Source: PLanc-01 sp034678485 (GTDB lineage: Bacteria > Planctomycetota > Phycisphaerae > Sedimentisphaerales > Anaerobacaceae). From it: a stretch of DNA of 64,000 nt. The notes beneath the pieces are model-generated. The model saw only the letters and a list, made by a program, of their open reading frames with translations, was not told where the DNA came from and ran no database searches. The translations under genes were made by a program, and so were the position numbers. Location: contig JAXDBU010000056.1 in assembly GCA_034678485.1 (NCBI GenBank), forward strand, positions 46,345 through 110,344, in the 5' to 3' direction. How positions within the stretch are numbered: the first letter of the stretch is position 1; every line of letters begins with the position of its first letter. Positions 25,369-34,730 of this stretch are shown one piece after another.

Positions 25369-25935
25369 ATGACACGTACTTGCACGAATCATGAACACAC
25401 TGCCGGGACGCCACGCGTTTATGTCGCATCCTTGGCGGACTACAACTCAGGCCGCCTGCATGGACGGTGGATTGACGCCGACCAGCCAGCCGCAGCCATC
25501 CGCGAACAGATCGCCGAGATGCTCGCGGAATCCAAAGAGCCGATAGCGGAGGAATGGGCCATCCATGACTATGAAGGCTTTGGCGACTTGGGACTGTCTC
25601 AGTACGAGGACATCGACAGCGTCGCAGAAGCGGCCTCTCTAATCACGGAGCATGGTCCCGTGTTCGCTTCACTGCTCGGATATCTGGGTGGAACGTCTTC
25701 TCTTGACGAGGCACGCCGGTACATGGAGGACGGCTATCGCGGCGAATTTGACAGCCTCACCGATTATGCTCAGGAGCTTGTGGAGGACTGTTATAGCGAC
25801 GCCCTGGAGGCCCTGCCCGATTTCATCCGGTATCACATCGACTTTGAAGGCATCGCGAATGACATGGAGTTGAGCGGGGACGTATTCACTTTCCAGATTC
25901 ACGGAAGAGTCCACGTCTTCGATGCTCACATCTGA
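25369..25935 (+). CDS. ardA: Antirestriction protein ArdA
   Basis: A 188-residue ArdA with the family's PRVYVASLADYNSGRLHG start, an EEWAIHDYEGF motif and a very acidic composition. ArdA mimics bent DNA and blocks type I restriction enzymes, which protects incoming DNA in a new host. The start at 25369 follows GAGGGAG; an in-frame codon 20 residues upstream lies inside the hairpin region. It sits in the element near the transfer genes, as expected for a gene expressed early after mobilization. Confidence 0.93.
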   Translation: MTRTCTNHEHTAGTPRVYVASLADYNSGRLHGRWIDADQPAAAIREQIAEMLAESKEPIAEEWAIHDYEGFGDLGLSQYEDIDSVAEAASLITEHGPVFASLLGYLGGTSSLDEARRYMEDGYRGEFDSLTDYAQELVEDCYSDALEALPDFIRYHIDFEGIANDMELSGDVFTFQIHGRVHVFDAHI

Positions 25936-26010
25936 GTCCTGAGTCAAGCCAGCCGTCCCGCCCAGGGGCGGCTGCTTTCGCGTCTTTTGATCCTTCACCG
26001 TCAACATCAC

Positions 26011-27192
26011 CTACGCCGCAAGCTCCCCATAATCTGCCGAGAACTCCTGTGTCTGCCCCCGCCCGCGAGATTCTTCTCCGAAATCGAGCTTTTTGAGCTT
26101 CGCTCGTGCCACGTCTTCCTGCCCTTGCGTTATGTGACGCCACAGCCCGCGTCGGTACATCGACACGAACAGGCCACAAGGATTCCGCTGCCCGGCCTCC
26201 ACGGCGTGTTCCGCTGCCGCGAACCATTGCAGCCTGCTTGCGGGGCTTCCCGGCACTAGGCCTCCAGCTACCGCCTTTCGGTACAGCCCCTCCAACCGAT
26301 GCGGCTGCCGCAGGTCCTCCAGGCGAATCCTTTTCAAATTCAAACGCTCCTTTCTCTGCGATTCCATTTCATCACCAACACATCGACCGAGTTTCTGGTT
26401 CATATATCTCCTATCGGAGAGTTTCCTGTTTATCATAGGGGGTGGCGAATTCGTCGCACCCGCTGCCTCATGGGGTGGCAAATTTGTCCTATCAACGGCC
26501 TTCTCATCGGCCCGCTGCACCCGGATCACAACCTGCATCCCCCAACGGTTCATAGCCTGCTGTGAGGCCTGACCCGGTACCAGCCAGCCGATTCTGACCA
26601 GTTCTTTCCGTGCGCGCTTTACACCCCGGATGTCCACCCCAAACACGTCAGCAATCCACGATGCCTTGCACCGTCCCCCCGAGACGCAGCATCCTTTCCG
26701 ATAGTACAGGCACCGCACCAGATGGCCGAGCAGGGTGGCAATCACGACGCGGCTGCGGCACGCCGCCATGTACCGCAGCATACGCCGGGGGACCGGGATC
26801 TTCCGTCGCGTGTTCTTTACTTTCGCCTCCATCCACACGGGCAGTTCCTTCTGCCCCATATCGAGATCGATCCGCTTGCTGCTCCAGCCAATCAACTCCG
26901 CTTCCTGTAACCGCTTGAGCGACCCTCTGACCTTGCACTCCCGACCGCTGCCAACCAATCCAAGCACCTCAGACTCCCCATAGGACGGTTCTACCCCATC
27001 CTCGGCGCAGCACCGCCTTGCCACCATTTCGTGACAAGCCAGCCACACACGCAGGTCGTATAGCGTGATCTCACCCGAACCCAGCGCCGCCCAAGCATTG
27101 AGAACCCTGGATACGGGTATGAAGAAGAACCCGCCAGCCGGCTTTCGTGCCCGAAACCGCAGTGGCAAACACCCCTTTTGATCTACCTCCAT
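26011..27192 (-). CDS. Uncharacterised helix-turn-helix protein of the element
   Basis: A 393-residue basic protein. The ATG at 27192 has GGAGG five bases upstream. The middle part has winged-helix features (SWIADVFGVDIRGVKRARKELVRIGWLV) like those in plasmid replication or partition proteins; the N-terminus (LRFRARKPAGGFFFIPVSRVL) and a C-terminal segment (RLEGLYRKAVAGGLVPGSPASRLQWFAAAEHA) recur, as far as I recall, in hypothetical proteins of planctomycete mobile elements. A replication initiator role would fit a mobilizable element but is not shown by any catalytic motif. It stands alone on the minus strand. Confidence 0.7.
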   Translation of the reverse strand: MEVDQKGCLPLRFRARKPAGGFFFIPVSRVLNAWAALGSGEITLYDLRVWLACHEMVARRCCAEDGVEPSYGESEVLGLVGSGRECKVRGSLKRLQEAELIGWSSKRIDLDMGQKELPVWMEAKVKNTRRKIPVPRRMLRYMAACRSRVVIATLLGHLVRCLYYRKGCCVSGGRCKASWIADVFGVDIRGVKRARKELVRIGWLVPGQASQQAMNRWGMQVVIRVQRADEKAVDRTNLPPHEAAGATNSPPPMINRKLSDRRYMNQKLGRCVGDEMESQRKERLNLKRIRLEDLRQPHRLEGLYRKAVAGGLVPGSPASRLQWFAAAEHAVEAGQRNPCGLFVSMYRRGLWRHITQGQEDVARAKLKKLDFGEESRGRGQTQEFSADYGELAA

Positions 27193-27658
27193 TTGAGCCC
27201 TCCAAGAGAATCCGCGCACTTAACGTGTTCGCGGGTTACGGGCCGATGGGCTCACCTCAGGACCGAGGCCGTCTGCACGGAGCAGGGGACCCGAAGAGTT
27301 GACAAACGCTGCCGTTTGGGCTACGAAAGAGACAAGAAGAGCGTCGCAGCCGCAGACTGCACCGTGCCCCTCCTTTCAGCCTGACAACGCCTCACGCCCA
27401 TGAGAATTGTCCCGGCTGGGAGACAGGTAATCACCCACCAGCTATGTTAGCACAGTTGTGATGACGCCCACCGCATAAATGGCCGCCATCACGCTTCCAC
27501 CGCCCTCAACGCTACAACCTCTTGCCATCGTTGCCAAGTCCTCAAATCGCCGTTTATCCCCGCGAAACACATACGCCGGGGCTCTCCCACCGCGGTAGAG
27601 CACGCGGGCGGCCCGGTCCACCATAACGAGAGTAAAACAACGTCACGCAGGAGGGACT
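27193..27658. other. Intergenic region between divergent element genes
   Basis: 466 bases with no convincing gene. It holds the 5' regions of the two divergent neighbours and an imperfect inverted repeat around 27460-27490 (GTGATGACG ... CGCCATCAC). A 60-codon frame on the minus strand is not supported by a ribosome binding site. Confidence 0.45.
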
Positions 27659-27952
27659 ATGACGAACAACAGACCTTTGCACACGATACGCTACGGAGCA
27701 ATCCGAGTCAGTATTTGGGCGAATGCAACCCCGCTAGGTGATTTCTACAACGTCACAGCAAGCCGTTGCTACAAGAAGGATGACCAGTGGCATGATTCCA
27801 GTTCCATCGGAGAATTGGACATACCAACTCTGATCATGGCTCTGCACGACGCACATGCGTGGATTCAGACTCGCAAGAACGCTGATCAACCACCCCTTGC
27901 GCTGCCGCCCCCGCCCAGCCGAATGGAAGACGACTCAGGTTATGATGACTGA
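27659..27952 (+). CDS. Small conserved element protein, paralogue of the 37654 gene
   Basis: A 97-residue protein with AGGAGGGACT directly before the ATG. It shares a pattern with the product at 37654: NRPLHTIRYG, then IWAN, NV, DxW, SxGxxDxP and AHxWI. I recall this pattern from many small planctomycete proteins of unknown function. The two-sheet-like pattern suggests a small nucleic-acid-binding fold such as a PC4-like single-strand binder, but this is a guess. The C-terminal tail is proline-rich. Two copies in one element point to a role in its life cycle. Confidence 0.75.
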   Translation: MTNNRPLHTIRYGAIRVSIWANATPLGDFYNVTASRCYKKDDQWHDSSSIGELDIPTLIMALHDAHAWIQTRKNADQPPLALPPPPSRMEDDSGYDD

Positions 27953-28081
27953 GCACTCGGATCACATGCCGCACGGTCCCGCACAGGCGTGTGCGGACTC
28001 ACCTGCATCACCGATTGATGCTGGTGTGCCTTCGTCTGCCAACCCGTCCGTTCCCCATCTGGAGGATCTTTCTTCTCTCAC

Positions 28082-29053
28082 TTATCCCCATTCCCTCTTT
28101 CCTTGGTCCCAGAATATCTTCATTCCCTCCTCACCAACGGAATCGCCTCTTCTCAGGATGGCCCTACACACTCTGAATAGCTCTCCGTCTTCGGCCGTTA
28201 GCCTGAACATCGGGGAATCAATCGTGCTCAAGATCCCGTAACTAAACTGCCACGGCCCCCAATAGAGTATCTCCTCCCCCGCGTACATCATCCCGTGCAT
28301 TGGGGCCATCTGCTTCCAAGGCTCGACTACAACCGGAATCCCGCCACGTTCTGTCAGTCCGTACTGGATTGTGTTGACGTTACCCTCCAAATCAGTCGGG
28401 AGTGCCGGGTCAATCAATCCGAGTGCCTGTAATTGAATGAGATAGTCATCCGACAGGCAGCGGAGCACTACCTTGTCGATGTTCCCCACATCCACTACCA
28501 GACGGTTAAACACATTTGCCACCATCTTGCCGGTCCCGAGGGCGGCATACAACGTGCAACATTGCTGCGAGTTCCTTATTATCTGACTCATTTCTGCGGC
28601 GCAATCGGCAGCAGTCAGTACGCTGTAGCCCCGCGATCTCGCACTCGCGCCCCCAATCTCGCGGACCACCCCGACTTGTTCATCCCGTGTCTTTCCCCTA
28701 GCTCTTGCTTGCTGCGTAGCCAGCGTTCTTGCCGCGTTGCTCAGTGCGACCGGCCATTCAGTTAGGCTCAAGGGCTTCGGGACTTCCTCTGGCGATATTT
28801 GCTTTCGATCAGCACCCTCCTGCCACGCCATTTGGAGTGCCCCCAGGATGGTGTCGCGTGTTCTCCCCATTGCTCTGCCCGATCTGAGGGCCTCCCGGAT
28901 CGTTCTCGGGTCCGGTCCTGTGGCATGCGTATGCGACTGATATGCCTGGCAACGCGTCAAGAAGATCATTTCATCATTCACGCAGAGTGCGTCGCGGTAC
29001 CACTTGATCAACTCCAAGCATATTGGCTCCTTGCGTCCCTTCTTCTTTCCCAT
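28082..29053 (-). CDS. Hypothetical protein of the element
   Basis: A 323-residue soluble protein, start supported by GGAGGT upstream of the ATG at 29053. I do not recognise a family. The N-terminus is basic (MGKKKGRKEP) and contains a region that could be a helix-turn-helix (GPDPRTIREALRSGRAMGRTRDTILGAL, positions about 45-75). The middle has AALGTGKMVANVFNRLVVDVG, which resembles but does not fit a P-loop. No signal peptide or membrane segment is present. It is divergent from the RHH/relaxase operon, so a regulator of transfer is one possibility. Confidence 0.65.
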   Translation of the reverse strand: MGKKKGRKEPICLELIKWYRDALCVNDEMIFLTRCQAYQSHTHATGPDPRTIREALRSGRAMGRTRDTILGALQMAWQEGADRKQISPEEVPKPLSLTEWPVALSNAARTLATQQARARGKTRDEQVGVVREIGGASARSRGYSVLTAADCAAEMSQIIRNSQQCCTLYAALGTGKMVANVFNRLVVDVGNIDKVVLRCLSDDYLIQLQALGLIDPALPTDLEGNVNTIQYGLTERGGIPVVVEPWKQMAPMHGMMYAGEEILYWGPWQFSYGILSTIDSPMFRLTAEDGELFRVCRAILRRGDSVGEEGMKIFWDQGKREWG

Positions 29054-29559
29054 TCTCTGACCTCCAATCGGTTTCCGCGAGGGGCTACTCGCGTCCCTGT
29101 ATCAAGTCATTATACCGCGACGTGGACGCTCTTGCGAAATGGTGTCAGTTCACGGTGGCCGTCTAACCAAGCCCCTCCTTTTTGCCCCCAACATGAGCCG
29201 TACTTGTGTGTGGTTGCACTTTCATTGACGAGGCGATTTTACGAGGCTGGTGGTATGAATCGCGTACGACACAACACGATCCACTACGTCCCGGTTGTCC
29301 ACCACGCCGACCCCTTCTCAGTCGCTGTACGCTTCATCCTTACAGGCCGGCTCTCAAGCGAAAACAAATGCGCCCTGCCCATTCACCTTGGGATGGCTCT
29401 GAAGTTCAGACTCGGACTCACACCTGATGCACCTCAACGGTGCGGGAAATCGACGCAAGTCCTGGTCATGTTGTCATTTGCAGAGTTTCTCATGCGTTTA
29501 CTTTTGCCCGTTTTCCAGTCACAAGTCGAGTGCAGAAAAAGAGTTATGAGGTTTCTGTC
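29054..29559. other. Non-coding region before the relaxase operon, candidate oriT
   Basis: About 500 bases without a supported gene. It contains a perfect inverted repeat CGCGAG-N6-CTCGCG (29076-29093) and a smaller GCACC-N5-GGTGC (29429-29443) followed by GGGAAATCG. Transfer origins of MOBF elements usually lie just before the relaxase operon next to such repeats, so oriT is probably here; the nick site cannot be fixed by eye. Confidence 0.35.
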
Positions 29560-29850
29560 ATGATGACGGTAACGTTCAAGCTGTCTGACGAAGTGTTCGC
29601 TCAGTTGGAGCAGAAGGCTCAGCAGTGGAAGGTCTCCAGCGTCCACAAGTGCGCCAGGCAGATCGTGATCGCCTACCTCCAAGATGCCGAGCGCAACCGA
29701 GTCCGCCAGGGGATAACGGATCTCCAGAAGGAGGTCCGTTCTCTTCGAGAAGACTTCGCCACGGCTGTGGCGGCCCTTCTCGCCAAAGCTGGCAAGGTCA
29801 CCCATCAAGAAGCCCACGAATGGGTAGAAAGGAACTTCCCACTATGCTGA
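29560..29850 (+). CDS. Ribbon-helix-helix accessory protein of the relaxosome
   Basis: A 96-residue protein. Residues 2-45 fit a ribbon-helix-helix DNA-binding fold (MTVTFKLSDEVFAQLEQKAQ, then VHKCARQIVIAYLQ). The rest is a coiled coil (ITDLQKEVRSLREDFATAVAALL). Such proteins bind oriT and help the relaxase. The start ATG at 29560 sits next to a second ATG; both are usable. The end overlaps the relaxase start by seven bases, so translation is coupled. The ORF is open 40 codons further upstream but that part looks non-coding. Confidence 0.8.
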   Translation: MMTVTFKLSDEVFAQLEQKAQQWKVSSVHKCARQIVIAYLQDAERNRVRQGITDLQKEVRSLREDFATAVAALLAKAGKVTHQEAHEWVERNFPLC

Positions 29851-31862
29851 TCCTCGCACTTCTGATTGTGTCCATAGGAAAACTCGGAAGAGAGCAGTAC
29901 CGGTACTACGGCAACTTGGCAGCACGGGAAGACTATTACACCGAAGGCGGAGAACCAGAAGGCGTATACCTGGAGACTGCGGGGGCTCGAATACTCGGTC
30001 TGAAGGGGAAGGTCTCCAAAGACGATCTCCGCTCCCTCTTCCACGGCTGCAAACCCGACGGGACACCACTTGTTCAAAACGCAAATGACCCTCGTCGCTG
30101 CCCAGGACATGATGCCGCGTTCTCAAGCCCAAAGTCGGTGAGTATCTACTGGGCTGTGAGTTCATCTGACGTTCGCCACGTCATCCAGCGATGCCAGCAT
30201 GAAGCCGTCACCAGTGCCATCAGGTTCTTTGAGCAGGAAGCCGCCTTCTCGCGTCGCGGCAAAGCCGGTTGTCGTATGGACCCTGCGAAGATCATTGTAA
30301 CGACACACGAACACAGCACCAGCCGGACCGGCGATTGCCAACTGCACACTCACGCCATAATACTGAATATCGCTATCCGACCCGATGGCACAACCGGTTC
30401 GCTCGAAAGCAAACCGCTCTATCACCACAAAATGGTTCTTGGAGCCGTGTACCGGGCTGAACTCGCTCATCTGCTTCAAGAGCGTCTCGGCCTCAAGATC
30501 ATCCGTACCGGCACGTCTTTTGAATTGGCAGGCGTGCCCAAAGACCTTTGCGATCACCTGTCCCAACGCCGCCAAGCGATTGTGAGTAGACTGACCGAGA
30601 AGAACCAGCAGACTGCCGCCGCCGCCGCAGTCGCCGCCATCGAGACACGCCACGCCAAGGACACCGTGCCCCCCAGGTCCGTGCTGTTCAAACAGTGGCA
30701 GGAGACAGCAGCGCAATTCGGTCTTACTCCAGACAAAGCCTCGCGCCTGCTTCACCAGATCCAGCCAAGCAACGATCCACGCCACGCCGCCCAGACTGTC
30801 GATCATGCCATAGGCACGATCGCGGCCAGATTCTCCGCGTTTGATAGGAGGTCACTCTTTCGGGAATCGCTCTATGCCGCTGTCGAACACGGTCTGAGCC
30901 CGGACATCATTGGGACGACCATCGACCGGCGGCTCCAGCATGGGACCGACATCTTCAAGGCCGAAGATTCTGGACGAGACCAAGACTACACAACCGCTGA
31001 TGCTCTGTCCCGCAGGAGGCAAATTGCCCAGTCAATCCGGAAACTCTCTTCCCCAGCGTTTCGCCCCCTGTCTCGCAGAGCAGTTGATGCCGCCATCGGG
31101 CACCATTCCAAGCCACGCGACCCGATCCTGGAGGAATTCAAGTATCACATCGGCCAGCTTATCCGAGCAGCTTCTGGGGGTAAGAAGACATACCGGATAG
31201 ACCGCGATTGCATTGCCCGACGCGCGCAACGCACGGTCAACGATACGCACATTGCCGCCGTTAAGGACATCACCCGTAGTCGCACCCGTATTGCCACCAT
31301 CACCCAAGGGGCATCCAACGACCGCTACCTTGTCCTGTCATGCTGCCGAGAAGCTTGGCAAAGGGCGGGGTACAACGTCATAGGCGTCTCCCTGTCCAAC
31401 GCAGGAGTCAAACGACTGTATCAGGAAACTGGCATTGAGACTATGTCGCTCAAGCGTCTTGAACTGATGATGCACCCAACCGCGAAGTTCCAAATCAGAT
31501 ATCACCTACGCCAACTCTGGCGTGCGGCACGTGAGAAGCCCACGTTTGCTCTGGAGCCGCTCAAGATTACCAAGGACACCGTTCTTGTCGTGGATGGCAC
31601 TGAACGCCTCAGCTTCCAACAGATGGCTGACCTCACTCGCGATGTCGCCAAGCAGGGGGGCCGCCTTGTCCTTGCTGGCGATGGGCCGAAAGGCCATGAA
31701 ACGCCTATCTTCACTGCATTCAGCAGTATCTGCAATGAAGTGGCCCGCCTGAAGACCCAGGAGCCGTCGCCTGCGTCGATGACACAGGCCCCACGAAGCA
31801 AGAGCACTCAGGACCTTCATCCTACCCAAGAAACCTCCAGGAGTATGGAACATGGCCGATAA
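29844..31862 (+). CDS. MOBF (TrwC/TraI-type) relaxase with reduced helicase region
   Basis: A 672-residue relaxase. The N-terminal 290 residues form the nicking domain: tyrosine pair in DYYTEGGEPEGVY, the strand HDAAFSSPKSVSI, and the metal-binding histidines in HEHSTSR and QLHTHAIILN. It would nick oriT and stay attached to the transferred strand. TrwC and TraI are usually 900-1700 residues with a RecD-like helicase; here the C-terminal 300 residues keep only traces (NDRYLVLSCCREAWQRAGY, VLVVDGTERLSFQQMADL, GGRLVLAGDG) and no Walker A motif, so helicase activity is probably lost. The last 11 bases overlap the coupling-protein gene. Confidence 0.92.
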   Translation: MLILALLIVSIGKLGREQYRYYGNLAAREDYYTEGGEPEGVYLETAGARILGLKGKVSKDDLRSLFHGCKPDGTPLVQNANDPRRCPGHDAAFSSPKSVSIYWAVSSSDVRHVIQRCQHEAVTSAIRFFEQEAAFSRRGKAGCRMDPAKIIVTTHEHSTSRTGDCQLHTHAIILNIAIRPDGTTGSLESKPLYHHKMVLGAVYRAELAHLLQERLGLKIIRTGTSFELAGVPKDLCDHLSQRRQAIVSRLTEKNQQTAAAAAVAAIETRHAKDTVPPRSVLFKQWQETAAQFGLTPDKASRLLHQIQPSNDPRHAAQTVDHAIGTIAARFSAFDRRSLFRESLYAAVEHGLSPDIIGTTIDRRLQHGTDIFKAEDSGRDQDYTTADALSRRRQIAQSIRKLSSPAFRPLSRRAVDAAIGHHSKPRDPILEEFKYHIGQLIRAASGGKKTYRIDRDCIARRAQRTVNDTHIAAVKDITRSRTRIATITQGASNDRYLVLSCCREAWQRAGYNVIGVSLSNAGVKRLYQETGIETMSLKRLELMMHPTAKFQIRYHLRQLWRAAREKPTFALEPLKITKDTVLVVDGTERLSFQQMADLTRDVAKQGGRLVLAGDGPKGHETPIFTAFSSICNEVARLKTQEPSPASMTQAPRSKSTQDLHPTQETSRSMEHGR

Positions 31863-33732
31863 CGCATCCACTCACACGTCACACGAGTCTGCCGCGCCTG
31901 TCTTGGCTTTTCTTGGCCTGAGCCTCTCCCTCATCCTCTTTGCAGCGGCGGTGGCCGCCATGCGAGCGACCGCCCATCAAACACCGAGCCTCACGGATTC
32001 GGTCGTCATGCTCGCGATAGCCGGCCTCTTGTTCTGGGGCAGCTTCACCCAATTCGTCCGAGTTATGACCGGCGAGGATGACGGCTACACTTCTCCCATG
32101 CGTATCGCCGCTCGCTTGCTCCGAAAGGCATTGTGGTTTGCTTTTACGCCCGTTGCCATCTACCTTGGCGGCCGCGTTGTCCCAACCGCTCCCTACTATG
32201 GTTGGATCATTGGTACCGTTGTAACCCTGCTGTTGCCCTACGTCGCACGCATCGGCTCTGGTAGCGGCGATACCGTTATTCGTGGAACCGCCCTTGTGAC
32301 GCAGGCCCAGGCCCGGCGTCGGGTCGATCACATCACATGCCCCGGCGAGCCCACAGTCAACTGGGTAGGCTTCCCGCTCCCCGAGCGCTTCTCCGAGCAG
32401 CACTTCCTTTTCGCAGGTGGCACAGGCTCCGGAAAGACCGTTGCGCAACGCATGATGATGCAGTCTGTGCTGCCCGGCATTACCCCCGGCTCTGACTGCC
32501 GCGCTGTCGTGTACGATGCGAAACAAGACATGATTGAGATCCTCTCTGGCATGTCCCTCTCGTGCGACCTGATCATTCTGAACCCCTTTGAGACCCGTTC
32601 CGTCTCATGGGACTTAGCCAAAGACATCACCACTCCAGCTACTGCTCTGCAACTTGCGAGCATTATCATTGAAGATGAGAAGGGACAGAATTCGTTCTTC
32701 TCCAAAGCCGCTCGCGATCTGTTTGCCGCCGTTATCGTCGCGCTGCATCACACCCGCCCCGGCGATTGGACTCTTGGCCACGTTCTTTCCGTCCTCTCCA
32801 GTACGGAAAGAACCCACACCCTGCTTGAACAAGTGCCCTACACGCGAGATGCCGCGATGGAGCATTTCCAGCGTGATGAACGCACGTTGGCCAACGTGCA
32901 ATATACGATTTCTGCCAACATTGCGTCCCTTCGCCCCGTGGCAGCCCTTTGGCATCACGCCGACCGCCGATTCAGCTTGCGCGACTGGATCAGCAGCAAC
33001 TCCATCCTGGTGCTGGGCAACATGGAGGACCTTCGCTATCCAATTGACGCCATCAATCGCGCCCTCTTTCAGAGGCTCGTTGAACTTGTTTTGAGCCAAT
33101 CGGAATCCGCCACGCGGCGGACGTGGTTCTTCCTGGATGAACTCAAGGAGATGGGACGACTCAACGCTCTGCCCCGACTGCTCACGAAAGGCCGCAGCAA
33201 AGGGGTCCGTGCCGTTCTTGCCTTCCAGACGTTCGAAGGGCTCTGTGATGTCTATGGAGACAAGCTCGCAGGCGAAATCTCTGGCATGGCTGCCAACAAG
33301 TGCTTCCTTCGCACCGACAGTGAGGAGACGGCCAGGTGGGCGTCTCGCATCATCGGTGAGGCCGAGTATGAGCAGTGGACTCGCTCCGTAGGTCCTGACG
33401 GCAAAGACTCCCGCAATCAGCAAATCGTCAAGAAAGACGCCGTGTTTCCCTCACAACTACTCCGGTTGCCTCTTGCCGACCGCGAACGTTTCTGGAGCTA
33501 CTGCGTCACGCCTTCGGTGGGAATCTACTGCGGACCTACTCGCTTTTCTCATCTGCTTTGCTCCAAGGGCTCTGCTCCGAACTTCGTGCCCCGCCCCGAC
33601 AGCGAGCAGTACTTGCCGGATGGACTCTACAGTATCGACGATCCCGAGGACCCGTCGCTAGATGAGTTCTCACGAATGCGTTTCAAGTCCCGTCCCTCGA
33701 CTTTGCATGAAGACATTGAGGACATGCCGTGA
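31852..33732 (+). CDS. Type IV coupling protein (TraD/VirD4-like)
   Basis: A 626-residue inner-membrane ATPase. The N-terminal 140 residues hold about four hydrophobic helices. The motor domain has Walker A AGGTGSGKTVAQ near residue 190 and Walker B WFFLDELKEMG near residue 430, followed by AVLAFQTFEGLCDVYG, typical of TrwB/TraD proteins. It links the relaxase-DNA complex to a secretion channel. AGGAG lies before the ATG, which overlaps the relaxase end. No mating-pair genes (VirB4, VirB6, pilin) are in the window, so a channel must come from another element in the cell. Confidence 0.93.
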   Translation: MADNASTHTSHESAAPVLAFLGLSLSLILFAAAVAAMRATAHQTPSLTDSVVMLAIAGLLFWGSFTQFVRVMTGEDDGYTSPMRIAARLLRKALWFAFTPVAIYLGGRVVPTAPYYGWIIGTVVTLLLPYVARIGSGSGDTVIRGTALVTQAQARRRVDHITCPGEPTVNWVGFPLPERFSEQHFLFAGGTGSGKTVAQRMMMQSVLPGITPGSDCRAVVYDAKQDMIEILSGMSLSCDLIILNPFETRSVSWDLAKDITTPATALQLASIIIEDEKGQNSFFSKAARDLFAAVIVALHHTRPGDWTLGHVLSVLSSTERTHTLLEQVPYTRDAAMEHFQRDERTLANVQYTISANIASLRPVAALWHHADRRFSLRDWISSNSILVLGNMEDLRYPIDAINRALFQRLVELVLSQSESATRRTWFFLDELKEMGRLNALPRLLTKGRSKGVRAVLAFQTFEGLCDVYGDKLAGEISGMAANKCFLRTDSEETARWASRIIGEAEYEQWTRSVGPDGKDSRNQQIVKKDAVFPSQLLRLPLADRERFWSYCVTPSVGIYCGPTRFSHLLCSKGSAPNFVPRPDSEQYLPDGLYSIDDPEDPSLDEFSRMRFKSRPSTLHEDIEDMP

Positions 33733-33770
33733 TGTTCTCCCATATACCGTATTCTATGAAAGGAGATACC

Positions 33771-34730
33771 ATGAAGACCCGACCGTACTTGACTGTTCCA
33801 GTCGCGATTCAGCGCCTGTTCCCTACCCTACAGGCGCAGGGGGATTCCTTGGCGAAGCCCTACGTCGAAATGCTCGACCCCCATCACCCCGAGCCGCACC
33901 AGGGGCTCCACCTTCTGGTGTCCATCTATCCGTTGGATCTTCCCAGTTCCCGAGGCCCGATCGTGGTTCCCAGGTCGCCTCCTGAGCCGGCCTCTGTCCC
34001 ACGTCCACGCCAACGTTCGTCTGACGTAGTGAGTCTGCCGCCCTGCGTACCTCAGCGGGCGTTTCCGCTCAGAGCAGACAGTCCCCGTCCATCCCTACGT
34101 AAGCGACCGGGCCTCACGTCCTCAACTACCGTCCTTCTTATCTGCGTGCTGGCCGTCTTCCTGTTCCTATTGGCTGGGGCTCTCCTCTTCAGCGATCCGC
34201 TCAACCACCTTGCCCAAGCCCACCTGCTTCAGGTGCAGGAGAAGACCCTCGTAGCTGAACAGCGGGCTCGCGACCTCGCCCTTGAAGAGACTGTCGCCCA
34301 GCGTATGAATGACGTGGCTCTTGCCCTCGATAGACTCCGGTCCTCCCAGGCGCAGCTCACCACGGAGGTTGAACAGTTGCTTGGCCAGTCTGTGCAAGCT
34401 GCCATCGCGGCCCCACCCGTCCACGTCAGGAGGGCTCTGATTACATCCCAATCCCTCCTCTATGCCTGGACAGACCTCGTCAATGCCCAAGTCAGTCCAG
34501 CCCAGTTCACCGCATGGGAGCAAGCTCTCGCCGCAATCAGATCACACCTCCAGCAGCACACGATCAGCGAATCCCATTCATTTGACCTTTCTCAGTCGCT
34601 CAATTGCATTAGGGAAAGGCAGCGAGCGGTTGACAAAGTGGATCTCGATGCGTTTCGTGTCATCTTTTCGCCTGATGGTTCGCCCGGCAGGCACGCAATT
34701 GCCGCCTCAGAAAGGAGATCTGTTCAATGA
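33771..34730 (+). CDS. Membrane-anchored coiled-coil protein
   Basis: A 319-residue protein of no known family; AAGGAG precedes the ATG at 33771. The first 110 residues are proline-rich and cytoplasmic-looking. One membrane helix follows (TTVLLICVLAVFLFLLAGALLF, residues about 120-141; cut here to position), then a coiled coil (VQEKTLVAEQRARDLALEE, MNDVALALDRLRSSQAQL). It lies 38 bases after the coupling-protein stop and its end overlaps the next gene by four bases (ATGA), so it belongs to the transfer operon. It may help entry or exit of DNA or interact with a helper conjugation system; this is inference. Confidence 0.75.
   Translation: MKTRPYLTVPVAIQRLFPTLQAQGDSLAKPYVEMLDPHHPEPHQGLHLLVSIYPLDLPSSRGPIVVPRSPPEPASVPRPRQRSSDVVSLPPCVPQRAFPLRADSPRPSLRKRPGLTSSTTVLLICVLAVFLFLLAGALLFSDPLNHLAQAHLLQVQEKTLVAEQRARDLALEETVAQRMNDVALALDRLRSSQAQLTTEVEQLLGQSVQAAIAAPPVHVRRALITSQSLLYAWTDLVNAQVSPAQFTAWEQALAAIRSHLQQHTISESHSFDLSQSLNCIRERQRAVDKVDLDAFRVIFSPDGSPGRHAIAASERRSVQ

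Noticed and set aside
27442..27624. 60-codon minus-strand frame with a hydrophobic end
   Set aside because: No ribosome binding site, no similarity, and it lies in an intergenic region with repeats.
28799..29563. 254-codon plus-strand frame before the RHH gene
   Set aside because: The first third is antisense to the hypothetical protein at 28082-29053 and the rest has no protein-like features.
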